Assembly: GCA_963457535.1 (NCBI GenBank)
Contig: OY734803.1
Location: forward strand, 1,798,001 to 1,862,000
Length of the DNA stretch: 64,000 nt
Source: JAHRAW01 sp028066695
GTDB lineage: Bacteria; Pseudomonadota; Gammaproteobacteria; Arenicellales; Poriferihabitantaceae
Direction of reading: 5' to 3'
Below are positions 25,066-32,784 of the stretch, in pieces. The notes under the pieces were generated by a model. That model did no database searches and was not told the origin of the DNA. It saw nothing but the letters and a program-made list of their open reading frames with translations. Position 1 is the stretch's first letter, and each line of letters opens with the position of its first letter. Position numbers and translations under genes: made by a program.

Positions 25066-25590
25066 ATGTACGCAGTAATTGAAACCGGCGGCAAGCAGTA
25101 TAAAGTCGCCCTCGGAGACAAACTCAAGGTGGAAAAACTGGCGGCCGAAGCCGGCGCCTCGGTGCGCCCGCGCGTGCTGCTGGTGGCGAACGGCGGCGAT
25201 GTCGCGGCCGGCGCGCCTGCGGCCAAGACCGAAGTTTCGGCGAAAGTTTTGTCGCATGGCCGCGGCGAAAAAATCCGCGTGTTTAAGATGAAGCGGCGCA
25301 AAGGCTACCGCCGCACCATCGGCCACCGCCAGTCCTACACCGAGATTCAGATCACCGCAATCGGCGGCGAAAAATTCACCGGCGAAAAGCCCGCGCAAAA
25401 CTCCGCGAAGAAAACCTCCGCGAAAACTTCCGCAAAGAAAGCCGAGGAAAAAACTTCGGAAAAAAGTTCCGCGAAAAAAGCCGGGGCGAAAAAAGCCGGG
25501 GCGAAAAAATCTTCCGCGAAAACTTCCGCAAAGAAAACCACCGCGAAAAAATCTTCCGCGAAAACCTCCGCGGCAAACGCAACCGAATAG
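25066..25590 (+). CDS. rplU: 50S ribosomal protein L21 with a long Lys/Ala/Ser tail
   Basis: A 23S rRNA-binding protein of the large subunit. Residues 1-101 are a normal L21 (MYAVIETGGKQYKV at the start, KMKRRKGYRRTIGHRQSYTE as the RNA-binding loop). Typical L21 ends near residue 103, but this protein continues for about 70 residues of repeated SAKT, SAKK and GAKKA units with a few Glu, very like a histone-H1-type tail. At DNA level the tail is a run of 12-base units of the type TCC-GCG-AAA-ACT. The Shine-Dalgarno, start and downstream rpmA (10 bases later) are normal, so the extension is probably translated. It may add a basic RNA/DNA-binding surface. Confidence 0.95.
   Translation: MYAVIETGGKQYKVALGDKLKVEKLAAEAGASVRPRVLLVANGGDVAAGAPAAKTEVSAKVLSHGRGEKIRVFKMKRRKGYRRTIGHRQSYTEIQITAIGGEKFTGEKPAQNSAKKTSAKTSAKKAEEKTSEKSSAKKAGAKKAGAKKSSAKTSAKKTTAKKSSAKTSAANATE
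25389..25587 (+). repeat. 12-base tandem repeat encoding the L21 tail
   Basis: Degenerate tandem units of about 12 bases (consensus TCCGCGAAAACT/TCCGCAAAGAAA), nearly all in register with the reading frame. Many units contain the same CCGCGAAAA core seen, in either orientation, in the intergenic arrays of this window. Confidence 0.8.
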
Positions 25591-25600
25591 GAGCAAAACC

Positions 25601-25858
25601 ATGGCACACAAAAAAGCCGGCGGAAGTTCGCGCAACGGCCGCGACTCCGCCTCCAAGCGACTCGGTATCAAAAAATACGGCGGCGAGCGCGTCCTCGCCG
25701 GCAACATTTTGGTGCGCCAGCGCGGCACCACCTTCCACCCCGGCAGCAATGTCCGCGCCGGCCGCGACTACACGCTGTTCGCCACCACCGCAGGCAAGGT
25801 GTCCTTCCACACGCGCGGGCGGCGCGGGCGCAAAACCGTGAGCGTCCTCGCCGAATAG
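25601..25858 (+). CDS. rpmA: 50S ribosomal protein L27
   Basis: An 85-residue ribosomal protein whose N-terminal tail reaches the peptidyl-transferase centre. MAHKKAGGSSRNGRDSASKR is the invariant opening, followed by LGIKKYGGERVLAGNILVRQ and RGTTFHPGSNV. It starts directly with the mature proteobacterial sequence, with no cleaved Firmicutes-type extension. It is co-transcribed with rplU. Confidence 0.97.
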   Translation: MAHKKAGGSSRNGRDSASKRLGIKKYGGERVLAGNILVRQRGTTFHPGSNVRAGRDYTLFATTAGKVSFHTRGRRGRKTVSVLAE

Positions 25859-25936
25859 GCGCAATCGGCCAACCTGGCCAAATCCGCTTGACAAGTTCCG
25901 CCGGTTCATAACAGCGCGGCGGAGCGTTTTCCCCCG

Positions 25937-26959
25937 ATGAAATTTGTCGACGAAGCCGCCATCCGCGTGGTCGCCGGCGACGGCGGCAACGGCTGCCTGA
26001 GTTTTCTGCGCGAAAAATACCGTCCGCGCGGCGGGCCCGACGGCGGCGACGGCGGCGACGGCGGCAGCGTCTATCTCGCCGCCGATTTGCGCCTGACCAC
26101 GCTCGCCGATTTCCGCCACACCCGCCTTTACCGCGCGCGCGCCGGCGCGGGCGGCGCCGGGCGCGGCAAATTCGGCCGGCGCGGCGCCGACCTGACCGTG
26201 CGCACCCCGCCCGGCACCGTGGTCACCGACGCCTCCACCGAGGAATGGATCGGCGATGTGCTGCCCGACGGCGAAAAGTTGCTGGTCGCGCGCGGCGGAC
26301 GCGGCGGGCGCGGCAACGCGCGCTTTAAATCCGCGACCAACCGCGCGCCGCGGCGAACCACCCCGGGCGCGCGCGGAGACGCGCGCGACCTCAAACTGGA
26401 ACTGAAAATCCTCGCCGATGTCGGCCTGCTCGGCCTGCCGAACGCCGGCAAGTCCACGCTGCTGTGCCGCGTCTCGCGCGCGCGCGCAAAAGTCGCCGAC
26501 TACCCGTTCACCACGCTGCACCCGCAACTCGGCGTGGTGGAAGCGAAGGAAAGCGGCGCCGGCGGTTTTGTCATGGCCGACATCCCCGGCATCATCGGCG
26601 GCGCGGCGCGCGGCGCGGGCCTCGGCCTGCGCTTCCTCAAACACTTGATGCGAAACCGCATTTTGCTGCACATCGTGGACGCCTCGGCCGGCGAGCCGGA
26701 GGAATTGCGGCGCGCCTGCCAGGAAGTGGAGAGCGAACTTCGCGCCTATGATGATGAATTGCTGCGCAAGGAGCGCTGGCTGGTGCTGAACAAAATGGAC
26801 CTGCCGGACGCGCGCCGCGCCGCCGAATTGCGCCGCGCTTTTCGCGGCCGCGCGCATTTCATTTCCGCCGCCACCGGCGACGGCTGCGCGCAACTGGTCG
26901 GCGCGCTCACCGAGCGCCTCTCATGCCCGGCGAAGACGAGCAGCACCGCCGCCGGCTGA
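25937..26959 (+). CDS. obgE: Obg family GTPase (ObgE/CgtA)
   Basis: A ribosome-assembly and stress GTPase that binds the 50S subunit. The 340 residues hold the glycine-rich Obg fold (1-158: VVAGDGGNGCLSFLREKYRP, GGPDGGDGGDGGSVYL) and a G domain with G1 GLPNAGKST, the G2 segment YPFTTLHPQLGVV, G3 DIPGIIGGAA, G4 N-K-M-D-L and G5 ISAATG. No long acidic C-terminal tail is present. A TTGACA (25888-25893) stands upstream without a clear -10 at proper spacing. The 3' end overlaps proB by 37 bases. Confidence 0.95.
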   Translation: MKFVDEAAIRVVAGDGGNGCLSFLREKYRPRGGPDGGDGGDGGSVYLAADLRLTTLADFRHTRLYRARAGAGGAGRGKFGRRGADLTVRTPPGTVVTDASTEEWIGDVLPDGEKLLVARGGRGGRGNARFKSATNRAPRRTTPGARGDARDLKLELKILADVGLLGLPNAGKSTLLCRVSRARAKVADYPFTTLHPQLGVVEAKESGAGGFVMADIPGIIGGAARGAGLGLRFLKHLMRNRILLHIVDASAGEPEELRRACQEVESELRAYDDELLRKERWLVLNKMDLPDARRAAELRRAFRGRAHFISAATGDGCAQLVGALTERLSCPAKTSSTAAG

Positions 26960-28059
26960 GCGCGGCAACGCGCTGGGTGGTCAAGGTCGGCACTTCGCTG
27001 CTGACCGACCCCGAAGCGGGCCTGAACAAAGCCGCGATAGATTCGCTGGTCGCGCAGATGGCCGAACTGCGCGGCGACGGCGCGCAGATTTTGCTGGTGT
27101 CGTCGGGCTCGGTGGTGGAGGGCATGCAGCGCATGGGCTGGAAGTCGCGCCCGTCCGAATTGGACCAACTGCAGGCCGCGGCCGCGGTCGGACAGATGGG
27201 GCTGGCGCAGTGTTATGAGAGCGCCTTCCGCGGCTTCGGCATCGTCACCGCGCAGGTGCTTTTGACCCACGCCGACCTCGCCGACCGCGAGCGCTACCTG
27301 AACGCGCGCAACACGCTGCGCACGCTGCTGTCACTCGGCGTCGTTCCGATCATCAACGAGAACGACGCGGTGGTCAACGACGAAATCCGCTTCGGCGACA
27401 ACGACACGCTGGCCGCGCTGGTCGCCAATTTGGTGGAGGCCGAAGTCGCCGTCCTTTTGACCGACCGCGAGGGCCTTTACAACAATGATCCGGACGCGCC
27501 GTCGGCGCAACTCATTCGGCAGGCGCGCGCCGGCGACCCGGAGTTATTGCGCCACCCGCGCGCGCCCGGCGCGTTCGGGCGCGGCGGCATGCTGACCAAA
27601 ATTCTCGCCGCGCAAAAAGCCGCGCGTTCGGGCGCGGCCACCGTCATCGCCGATGGCCGCGATCCGCGCATCCTGCCGCGCCTGCGCGCCGGCGAATGCG
27701 CCGGCACCCTGCTCACCCCCGGCACCGGCCGCCTCGCCGCGCGCAAGCAGTGGCTCGCCGGCCAGTTGCGCGGCAACGGCGAAGTGGTGCTGGACGACGG
27801 CGCGGTGCGCGTGCTGCGCGAATCGGGAAAGAGTTTGCTGCCGATCGGCGTGGTCGGCGTGCGCGGCGCGTTTCGCCGCGGCGACATCATCACCTGCGTG
27901 ACCCGCGCCGGCGGTGAGGTCGCGCGCGGCCTGGTCAATTACAGTTCGGAGGAAGCCGCGCGAATCGCCGGCAAACCCAGCGGGGAAATTGAGGCGATTC
28001 TCGGCTACGCCGGCGACAGCGAGTTGATTCACCGCGACAACATCGTGCTAACCGGCTGA
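26923..28059 (+). CDS. proB: Glutamate 5-kinase (ProB)
   Basis: Phosphorylates glutamate in the first step of proline synthesis. The 378 residues contain an amino-acid kinase domain (WVVKVGTSLLTD, ILLVSSGSVVEGMQRMGW, AAVGQMGLAQCYE, PIINENDAVVNDEIRFGDND, LLTDREGLYNNDP, FGRGGMLTKILAA) and a C-terminal PUA domain (about 280-370, including GVVGVRGAFRRGDII and RGLVNYSSEEAARIAGK). It starts inside the end of obgE with an ATG, a long 37-base overlap. It ends 5 bases before the convergent rpsT. Confidence 0.95.
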   Translation: MPGEDEQHRRRLSAATRWVVKVGTSLLTDPEAGLNKAAIDSLVAQMAELRGDGAQILLVSSGSVVEGMQRMGWKSRPSELDQLQAAAAVGQMGLAQCYESAFRGFGIVTAQVLLTHADLADRERYLNARNTLRTLLSLGVVPIINENDAVVNDEIRFGDNDTLAALVANLVEAEVAVLLTDREGLYNNDPDAPSAQLIRQARAGDPELLRHPRAPGAFGRGGMLTKILAAQKAARSGAATVIADGRDPRILPRLRAGECAGTLLTPGTGRLAARKQWLAGQLRGNGEVVLDDGAVRVLRESGKSLLPIGVVGVRGAFRRGDIITCVTRAGGEVARGLVNYSSEEAARIAGKPSGEIEAILGYAGDSELIHRDNIVLTG

Positions 28060-28064
28060 AGTTT

Positions 28065-28328
28065 TTAGCCGAGCGCGCGCAGGCGGTTGTTCAGGCGGCG
28101 CTTCAGCCGCGCCGCACGGTTTTTGCGGTGCAGTCCCTTGTTCGCGGCGCGGTCAATCGCGGCGCCGGCCGCGCGGTATGCGCCGGCCGCGGCCTCGCGG
28201 TCGCCGCCGCCGGCGAGTTTCAGGAATTTCTTGATGGCGGTGCGCAACGCCGAGCGCCCGCTCATATTGCGCAGGCGGCGGCGGGTGTTCTGGCGCGCGC
28301 GTTTGCGCGATTGGATTGTGTTTGCCAC
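28065..28328 (-). CDS. rpsT: 30S ribosomal protein S20
   Basis: An 87-residue helical primary 16S rRNA-binding protein. I chose a GTG start because it gives the universal opening (M)ANTIQSRKRARQNTRRR. LRTAIKKFLKLAG and AIDRAANKGLHRKNRAARLK are the other conserved helices. A longer upstream ATG in the frame lacks family similarity. A GTG start is common for rpsT. The gene is divergent from murJ. Confidence 0.94.
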   Translation of the reverse strand: MANTIQSRKRARQNTRRRLRNMSGRSALRTAIKKFLKLAGGGDREAAAGAYRAAGAAIDRAANKGLHRKNRAARLKRRLNNRLRALG

Positions 28329-28503
28329 GATGGTTTTCGGGTGATTCCGCGTTCGGTGATAGGGCGCGCGAGTATCGGCGATTTCGCGGCGAATGTCAAG
28401 CGCCGTCCCTAAAACCTCAGCCGCCAAATCCCGCATAATCCCGCTGTTTTCCCATTCCGCCCCGCGCCGCTCCAAGCGGCGGCGCGCCCCTCGTCCCGCT
28501 CAA

Positions 28504-30078
28504 TTGTTCGCCAAACTCCTCCAATCCACCACGGTCATCGGCGCGATGACGCTGTTGTCGCGCATTACCGGGCTGCTGCGCGATGTGGTGTTCGCGAATT
28601 TGCTCGGCGACCGCGCCGCGGCCGATGTGTTTTTTGTCGCCTTCCGCATTCCCAATTTTTTCCGGCGGCTTTCCGGCGAGGGCGCGTTCGCGGCCGCGTT
28701 CGTGCCGGTGTTCACCGATTACCGCATGCACAAGCCGCCCGCGACCGCCCGGCGGTTTGTGGAATTGCTGCTCGGGCGGTTCGGGCTGATTCTGTTTGCC
28801 GCCTCGGCCGTCGGCGTGTTCGCCGCGCCGGCGCTGGTGGCGATGATCGCGCCGGGGTTTTTGCGCGAGCCGGAGCAGTTTGAAATGGCGGTGCGCGCGA
28901 CCCGCCTTACTTTTCCGTATGTGTTTTTTATTTCACTGATCGCGCTTTCCGCGGGAATGCTGAACACCTGCGGCCGCTTCGCCGCGCCGGCGGCGACGCC
29001 GGTGTTGCTGAACATCTGCCTGATATCGGCGGCGTGGTGGCTGGCGCCGCATTTTGCCGAGGCGCCGATCGCGCTCGCGCTCGGCGTGCTCGCCGCCGGA
29101 GTCGCGCAGTTGCTGTTTCAAGTTCCGTTTTTGCGAAGTGAAAAATTGCCGATGCGCCCGCGCCTGGCGCGCCGCCGCGGCAGCGAGACGGACGACTCGG
29201 CCGCGGCCGGCGTGGCGCAGGTGTTTAAGTTGACCGTGCCGGCGATTTTCGGCGTGTCGGTTGCGCAGATCAATGTGCTGGTCGGCACGCTGCTCGCCTC
29301 GTTCCTCGCCACCGGCAGCATTTCCTGGCTGTATTACTCCGACCGGCTGATGGAGTTTCCGGTCGGCGTTTTCGGCATCGCGCTCGGCACCGCGATTTTG
29401 CCGAGTCTGTCGCGCGCGCAAAGCGCCGGCGCGCCGGCCGAGTTTTCACAGACGCTGGACTGGGCGGCGCGCTGGGTGTTTCTGATTTGCGCGCCGGCGA
29501 CCGTCGGGCTTGTCGCGCTGGCCGTGCCGATGATTTCCACCATCTTTTTTCACGGCGATTTCAGCGCGCACGGCGTGCGCATGGCGGCGGCGAGTCTGGC
29601 CGCGTTCGCGTTCGGGCTGGGCGCGATCGTCATGGTGAAAATCCTCGCGCCCGGCTACTACGCGCGCAAGGACACGCGCACGCCGGTGCGCATCGCTGTG
29701 TGGGCGATGGGCGCGAACATCGTGCTGAGTCTGGCGCTGGTCTGGCCGCTGCGGCATGTCGGGCTGGCGCTGGCGACTTCGCTCGCCGCCTACCTCAACG
29801 CCGCGCTGCTGTGGCGCGGGTTGCTGCGCGCGCGCGTCTACCGCGCAGGTCCCGGCTGGGCCGGGTTTCTCGGCAAGGTATTTATGGCCGCGCTGGCCAT
29901 GGGCGCGCTGCTGTGGTGGGGCGGCGGCGACGCCGCCGAGTGGATGGTGATGCCGCCGACCGAGCGCGCGCTGCGGCTGCTGGGCTGGGTGGTCGCCGGC
30001 GGCGCGTGTTATTTCGCTGCGCTCGCGCTGCTCGGCTGGCGGCCGCGGCACATGCTGCGCGCGGCGCGGGCCGGCTGA
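28504..30078 (+). CDS. murJ: Lipid II flippase MurJ
   Basis: Translocates lipid II across the inner membrane for peptidoglycan synthesis. From TTG 28504 the protein is 524 residues with about 14 membrane helices, typical for MurJ/MviN. Conserved stretches include IGAMTLLSRITGLLRDVVFANLLG, FFVAFRIPNFFRRLSGEGAF (F-R-I-P-N-x-x-R-x-L-x-x-E-G), INVLVGTLLASFLATGSISW and LYYSDRLMEFPVGVFGIALG. ATG 28393 is in frame and would add 37 Ser/Arg-rich residues that reach into the rpsT promoter region, so the start is uncertain. It lies next to rpsT and ribF as in Pseudomonas-type genomes. Confidence 0.92.
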   Translation: MFAKLLQSTTVIGAMTLLSRITGLLRDVVFANLLGDRAAADVFFVAFRIPNFFRRLSGEGAFAAAFVPVFTDYRMHKPPATARRFVELLLGRFGLILFAASAVGVFAAPALVAMIAPGFLREPEQFEMAVRATRLTFPYVFFISLIALSAGMLNTCGRFAAPAATPVLLNICLISAAWWLAPHFAEAPIALALGVLAAGVAQLLFQVPFLRSEKLPMRPRLARRRGSETDDSAAAGVAQVFKLTVPAIFGVSVAQINVLVGTLLASFLATGSISWLYYSDRLMEFPVGVFGIALGTAILPSLSRAQSAGAPAEFSQTLDWAARWVFLICAPATVGLVALAVPMISTIFFHGDFSAHGVRMAAASLAAFAFGLGAIVMVKILAPGYYARKDTRTPVRIAVWAMGANIVLSLALVWPLRHVGLALATSLAAYLNAALLWRGLLRARVYRAGPGWAGFLGKVFMAALAMGALLWWGGGDAAEWMVMPPTERALRLLGWVVAGGACYFAALALLGWRPRHMLRAARAG

Positions 30079-30117
30079 GTTCGCCGCAAAATTTCGGCGG
30101 AAATTTAATACGCGCGA

Positions 30118-31068
30118 ATGAAACTGCTCCGCTCGTTCAATTCCGGCGCGCTGCCGCGCGGCGGTTGCGCGCTGACCATCGGCAATTTTGACGCGGTGCA
30201 CCGCGGCCACCGCGCGATGCTGCGGCGCCTGCGCGAGGTTGCGCGCGCGCGCAATCTGCCGGCGGTGGTCATGACTTTTGATCCGCCGCCGCAGGATTAT
30301 TTTCGCTCGGAGGCCGCGCCGCCGCGCCTGACTACGGCGGCGACGCGTTTTTTTGCGTTGCGCGAATGCGGCGCGGATTTCATGCTCAGCGTTAAGTTCA
30401 ACCGCGCGCTGGCGCAGACCGGCGCCGAAGAATTCGTGCGCGAACACATCGCGGAAAAATTGCGCGTGAAATTTTTGCTGGTCGGCGACGATTTTCGCTT
30501 CGGCGCGCGCCGCGCCGGCGACTTTCAAATGCTGCGGCGCATGGCGGCCGAATGCGGCTATGAAGTGGAACTCTTCGGCGAGGTCGGCGAACACGGCCGG
30601 CGCATCAGCAGCACCCGCGTGCGCGAATTGCTCGCCGCCGGCGATTTGCCCGGCGCGGCGCAATTGCTCGGGCGGAATTACACCCACGCGGGCCGGGTGA
30701 TGCGCGGCGCGCGGCGCGGCCGCGAATGGGGTTTCCCGACGATCAATCTAGCCATTCGCCACCGCGCCGCGCTCGCCGGCATTTTTGCGGTGCGCGTCGC
30801 AGGTTTGCGTGATGACGGCGGCGCGATTGACGGCGTCGCCAGTCTCGGCCGCCGCCCGAGCGTGCGCGCGGCGAAGGGCGCGCCGGCGGTGCTGCTGGAG
30901 GCGCATCTGTTTGATTACGACGCGGATGCATACGGCAAGCGCGTTTGCGTGGAGTTCGTTGGAAAAATTCGCGACGAGGAAGTGTTTGACGACTACCAAA
31001 AACTGATTGAACGCATCGGCAAAGACGCGCGCATCGCCAAGGAAATTCTGCGCGCGCAAAAAACATGA
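30118..31068 (+). CDS. ribF: Bifunctional riboflavin kinase / FAD synthetase (RibF)
   Basis: Makes FMN and FAD from riboflavin. The 316-residue protein has an N-terminal FAD-synthetase domain (TIGNFDAVHRGHRAMLRRL, VMTFDPPPQDYF, FLLVGDDFRFGARRAGDF, ISSTRVRELLAAGD) and a C-terminal flavokinase domain (GRREWGFPTINL-like RGREWGFPTINLAIRH, GVASLGRRPSV, LEAHLFDYDADAYGKRV). In related genomes ileS follows ribF; here lspA overlaps directly by 4 bases, so ileS has moved or been lost from this spot. Confidence 0.95.
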   Translation: MKLLRSFNSGALPRGGCALTIGNFDAVHRGHRAMLRRLREVARARNLPAVVMTFDPPPQDYFRSEAAPPRLTTAATRFFALRECGADFMLSVKFNRALAQTGAEEFVREHIAEKLRVKFLLVGDDFRFGARRAGDFQMLRRMAAECGYEVELFGEVGEHGRRISSTRVRELLAAGDLPGAAQLLGRNYTHAGRVMRGARRGREWGFPTINLAIRHRAALAGIFAVRVAGLRDDGGAIDGVASLGRRPSVRAAKGAPAVLLEAHLFDYDADAYGKRVCVEFVGKIRDEEVFDDYQKLIERIGKDARIAKEILRAQKT

Positions 31069-31589
31069 ACGCGCCGGAAAAAAACGCGCATGACTTGGCG
31101 CGCCGCGCCAACCGCAATTTCGCCGTTGCGGTCGCGCTCGCCGCGGCCGTGTTCGCGCTGGACCAAATCAGCAAGCGCGTCGCGGTTGCGCAATTGGCCG
31201 GCGCGCCGGTGGAAATCCTGCCGGTCTTTCAGTTCGCGCTGGTGTTCAACCAGGGCGCGGCCTTCGGCTTTCTCGGAGACGCCGGCGGCTGGCAGCGGTT
31301 TTTTCTTATCGGCGTGGCCGCGCTGGTGTCGGCGGCGCTGCCGGTCTGGATGTGGCGCGCGCGCGGCGGCGGCGCGCTTTTGGTGTGCGCGCTCGCGCTG
31401 CTGCTCGGCGGCGCGCTCGGCAACCTCGCCGACCGCCTGCTGCACCACCATGTCATTGATTTCATCGTGCTGCATTACCGCCACTGGTATTTTCCGGCGT
31501 TCAACCTCGCCGACTCGGCGATCACCATCGGCGCCGGCGGCGTCATTCTGGAAAGTTTCATCCGGCCGCGCGCGCCCTTGCGGGTATAA
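31065..31589 (+). CDS. lspA: Lipoprotein signal peptidase (LspA)
   Basis: An inner-membrane aspartyl protease that removes prolipoprotein signal peptides. The 174 residues show four membrane segments and the family motifs LDQISKRVAV, VFNQGAAFGFL, G-G-A-L-G-N-L-A-D-R with the first catalytic Asp, and FPAFNLADSAITIG with the second. It overlaps ribF by 4 bases and its stop codon overlaps the TATAAT preceding ispH. Confidence 0.95.
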   Translation: MNAPEKNAHDLARRANRNFAVAVALAAAVFALDQISKRVAVAQLAGAPVEILPVFQFALVFNQGAAFGFLGDAGGWQRFFLIGVAALVSAALPVWMWRARGGGALLVCALALLLGGALGNLADRLLHHHVIDFIVLHYRHWYFPAFNLADSAITIGAGGVILESFIRPRAPLRV

Positions 31590-31590
31590 T
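31585..31590 (+). promoter_or_regulatory. TATAAT box at the lspA/ispH junction
   Basis: A perfect TATAAT overlaps the lspA stop and ends 6 bases before the ispH ATG. There is no good -35. If used, the ispH message would be leaderless or nearly so. Confidence 0.35.
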
Positions 31591-31596
31591 TTCGCG

Positions 31597-32529
31597 ATGC
31601 AAGTCTTGCTCGCCAACCCGCGGGGTTTTTGCGCCGGCGTCGACCGCGCGATAGAAATCGTTGAGCGCGCGCTGGAAAAACACGGCGCGCCGGTCTATGT
31701 GCGCCACGAAGTCGTGCATAACCGCGTGGTGGTGGAGCGCCTGCGAAAACGCGGCGCGGTGTTCGTGGACGACCTGAACGAAGTGCCGCCGTCGGCGACC
31801 GTGATTTTCAGCGCGCACGGCGTCTCGCGCCAGGTGCGAAGCGGCGCCGACGCGCGCGCCTTAAATGTGCTGGACGCGACCTGCCCGCTGGTTACCAAGG
31901 TGCATTTTGAAGTGCGCCAATACCGCAAGCGCGGTTTGGAAGTGGTGCTGATCGGCCACGCCGGCCACCCCGAAGTGGAAGGGACGATGGGGCAGGCCGA
32001 CGGCGGAATTTATTTGGTGGAGAGCGCCGAAGATGTCGCGCGCTTAAATGTGCGCGATCCGTCGCGCCTCGCCTATGTCAGCCAGACGACGCTGTCGGTG
32101 GACGACACCGCGCGCATCGTGGAGAAATTGCGCGCGCGTTTTCCGGCGATTACCGGTCCGAAAAAAAACGACATCTGCTACGCCACGCAAAACCGCCAGG
32201 ACGCGGTCAAACAACTCGCGCGCGAATGCGACATCGTCTTCGTGGTCGGCTCGCCGAACAGTTCCAATTCCAACCGCCTGCGCGAGATCGCCGAATCCTG
32301 CGGCGCGCCCGCGTATTTAATCGACGGGCCCGAGGAAATCCGCGATGAATGGCTCGCCGGAAAAAAACGCGCGGGGGTAACCGCCGGCGCCTCGGCGCCC
32401 GAATCGCTGGTGGCCGCGGTGGCCGCGCATCTGGGGAAGGGAAAAGCGGCGCGGGAATTGTCGGGACCGCGCGAGCGGGTTTCGTTTTCGCTGCCGGCGA
32501 GTTTGCGCGAGGGGACGCCGCCGCAATAA
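31597..32529 (+). CDS. ispH: 4-hydroxy-3-methylbut-2-enyl diphosphate reductase (IspH)
   Basis: An iron-sulfur enzyme of the last MEP-pathway step, giving IPP and DMAPP. In the 310-residue product the cluster cysteines are C12 (PRGFCAGVDRA), C96 (DATCPLVTK) and C194 (NDICYATQNRQ). H41 (RHEVVHNR), H124 and E126 (HAGHPEVEGTMGQ) and the S-S-N-S-N-R substrate loop are all present. Frame extensions upstream are spurious because they pass antisense-like through lspA. The usual fkpB between lspA and ispH is absent. A purine-rich short-repeat array follows the stop. Confidence 0.95.
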   Translation: MQVLLANPRGFCAGVDRAIEIVERALEKHGAPVYVRHEVVHNRVVVERLRKRGAVFVDDLNEVPPSATVIFSAHGVSRQVRSGADARALNVLDATCPLVTKVHFEVRQYRKRGLEVVLIGHAGHPEVEGTMGQADGGIYLVESAEDVARLNVRDPSRLAYVSQTTLSVDDTARIVEKLRARFPAITGPKKNDICYATQNRQDAVKQLARECDIVFVVGSPNSSNSNRLREIAESCGAPAYLIDGPEEIRDEWLAGKKRAGVTAGASAPESLVAAVAAHLGKGKAARELSGPRERVSFSLPASLREGTPPQ

Positions 32530-32620
32530 AAATCGCCGCGGAAAAACCTCTGCGGAAAAAGTGCTACGGAAAAACTTCCATGGAAAAAGCGCCGTCAAAA
32601 AAATCCCTATGGAAAAGGGG
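32530..32620. repeat. short degenerate repeat array downstream of ispH
   Basis: About six units of 13-15 bases with the core CGGAAAAA or TGGAAAAA (e.g. CTGCGGAAAAAGTG, CTACGGAAAAACTT, CATGGAAAAAGCG). It is the reverse complement of the TTTTCCGCGG-type units upstream of the giant genes. It ends at the tRNA-Ser 3' side. Confidence 0.65.
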
Positions 32621-32623
32621 GAA

Positions 32624-32711
32624 TGGCGGAGAGCGAGGGATTCGAACCCCCGGACCCGTGAGGGTCAACGGTTTTCAAGACCGCCGCATTCGACCGCTCT
32701 GCCAGCTCTCC
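32624..32711 (-). tRNA. tRNA-Ser (anticodon TGA)
   Basis: On the reverse strand: acceptor GGAGAGC/GCTCTCC, D arm with GCAGAGCGGTCGAATGC, anticodon stem GCGGT/ACCGT with loop CTTGAAA (anticodon TGA at 32675-32677), a long class-II variable arm (GACCCTCACGGGTC) and T arm CGGGGGTTCGAATCCCTCG. Discriminator G and CCA are encoded. The long variable arm confirms serine. Confidence 0.95.
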
Positions 32712-32784
32712 TTAATGTCCGCGTCATTATAGCGGTGTCAAGCGGATTGTGGCGGTTTTTGCCGGGCGTGGTATCTTTCCCCCA

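Noticed and set aside
25888..25914. Promoter for obgE (TTGACA with CATAAC)
   Set aside because: The only -10-like hexamers are 13-15 bases away from the -35, too close for a confident call.
28393..28503. N-terminal 37-residue extension of MurJ from ATG 28393
   Set aside because: Ser/Arg-rich with no membrane helix or family similarity, and it overlaps the rpsT promoter region. Kept as an alternative start only.
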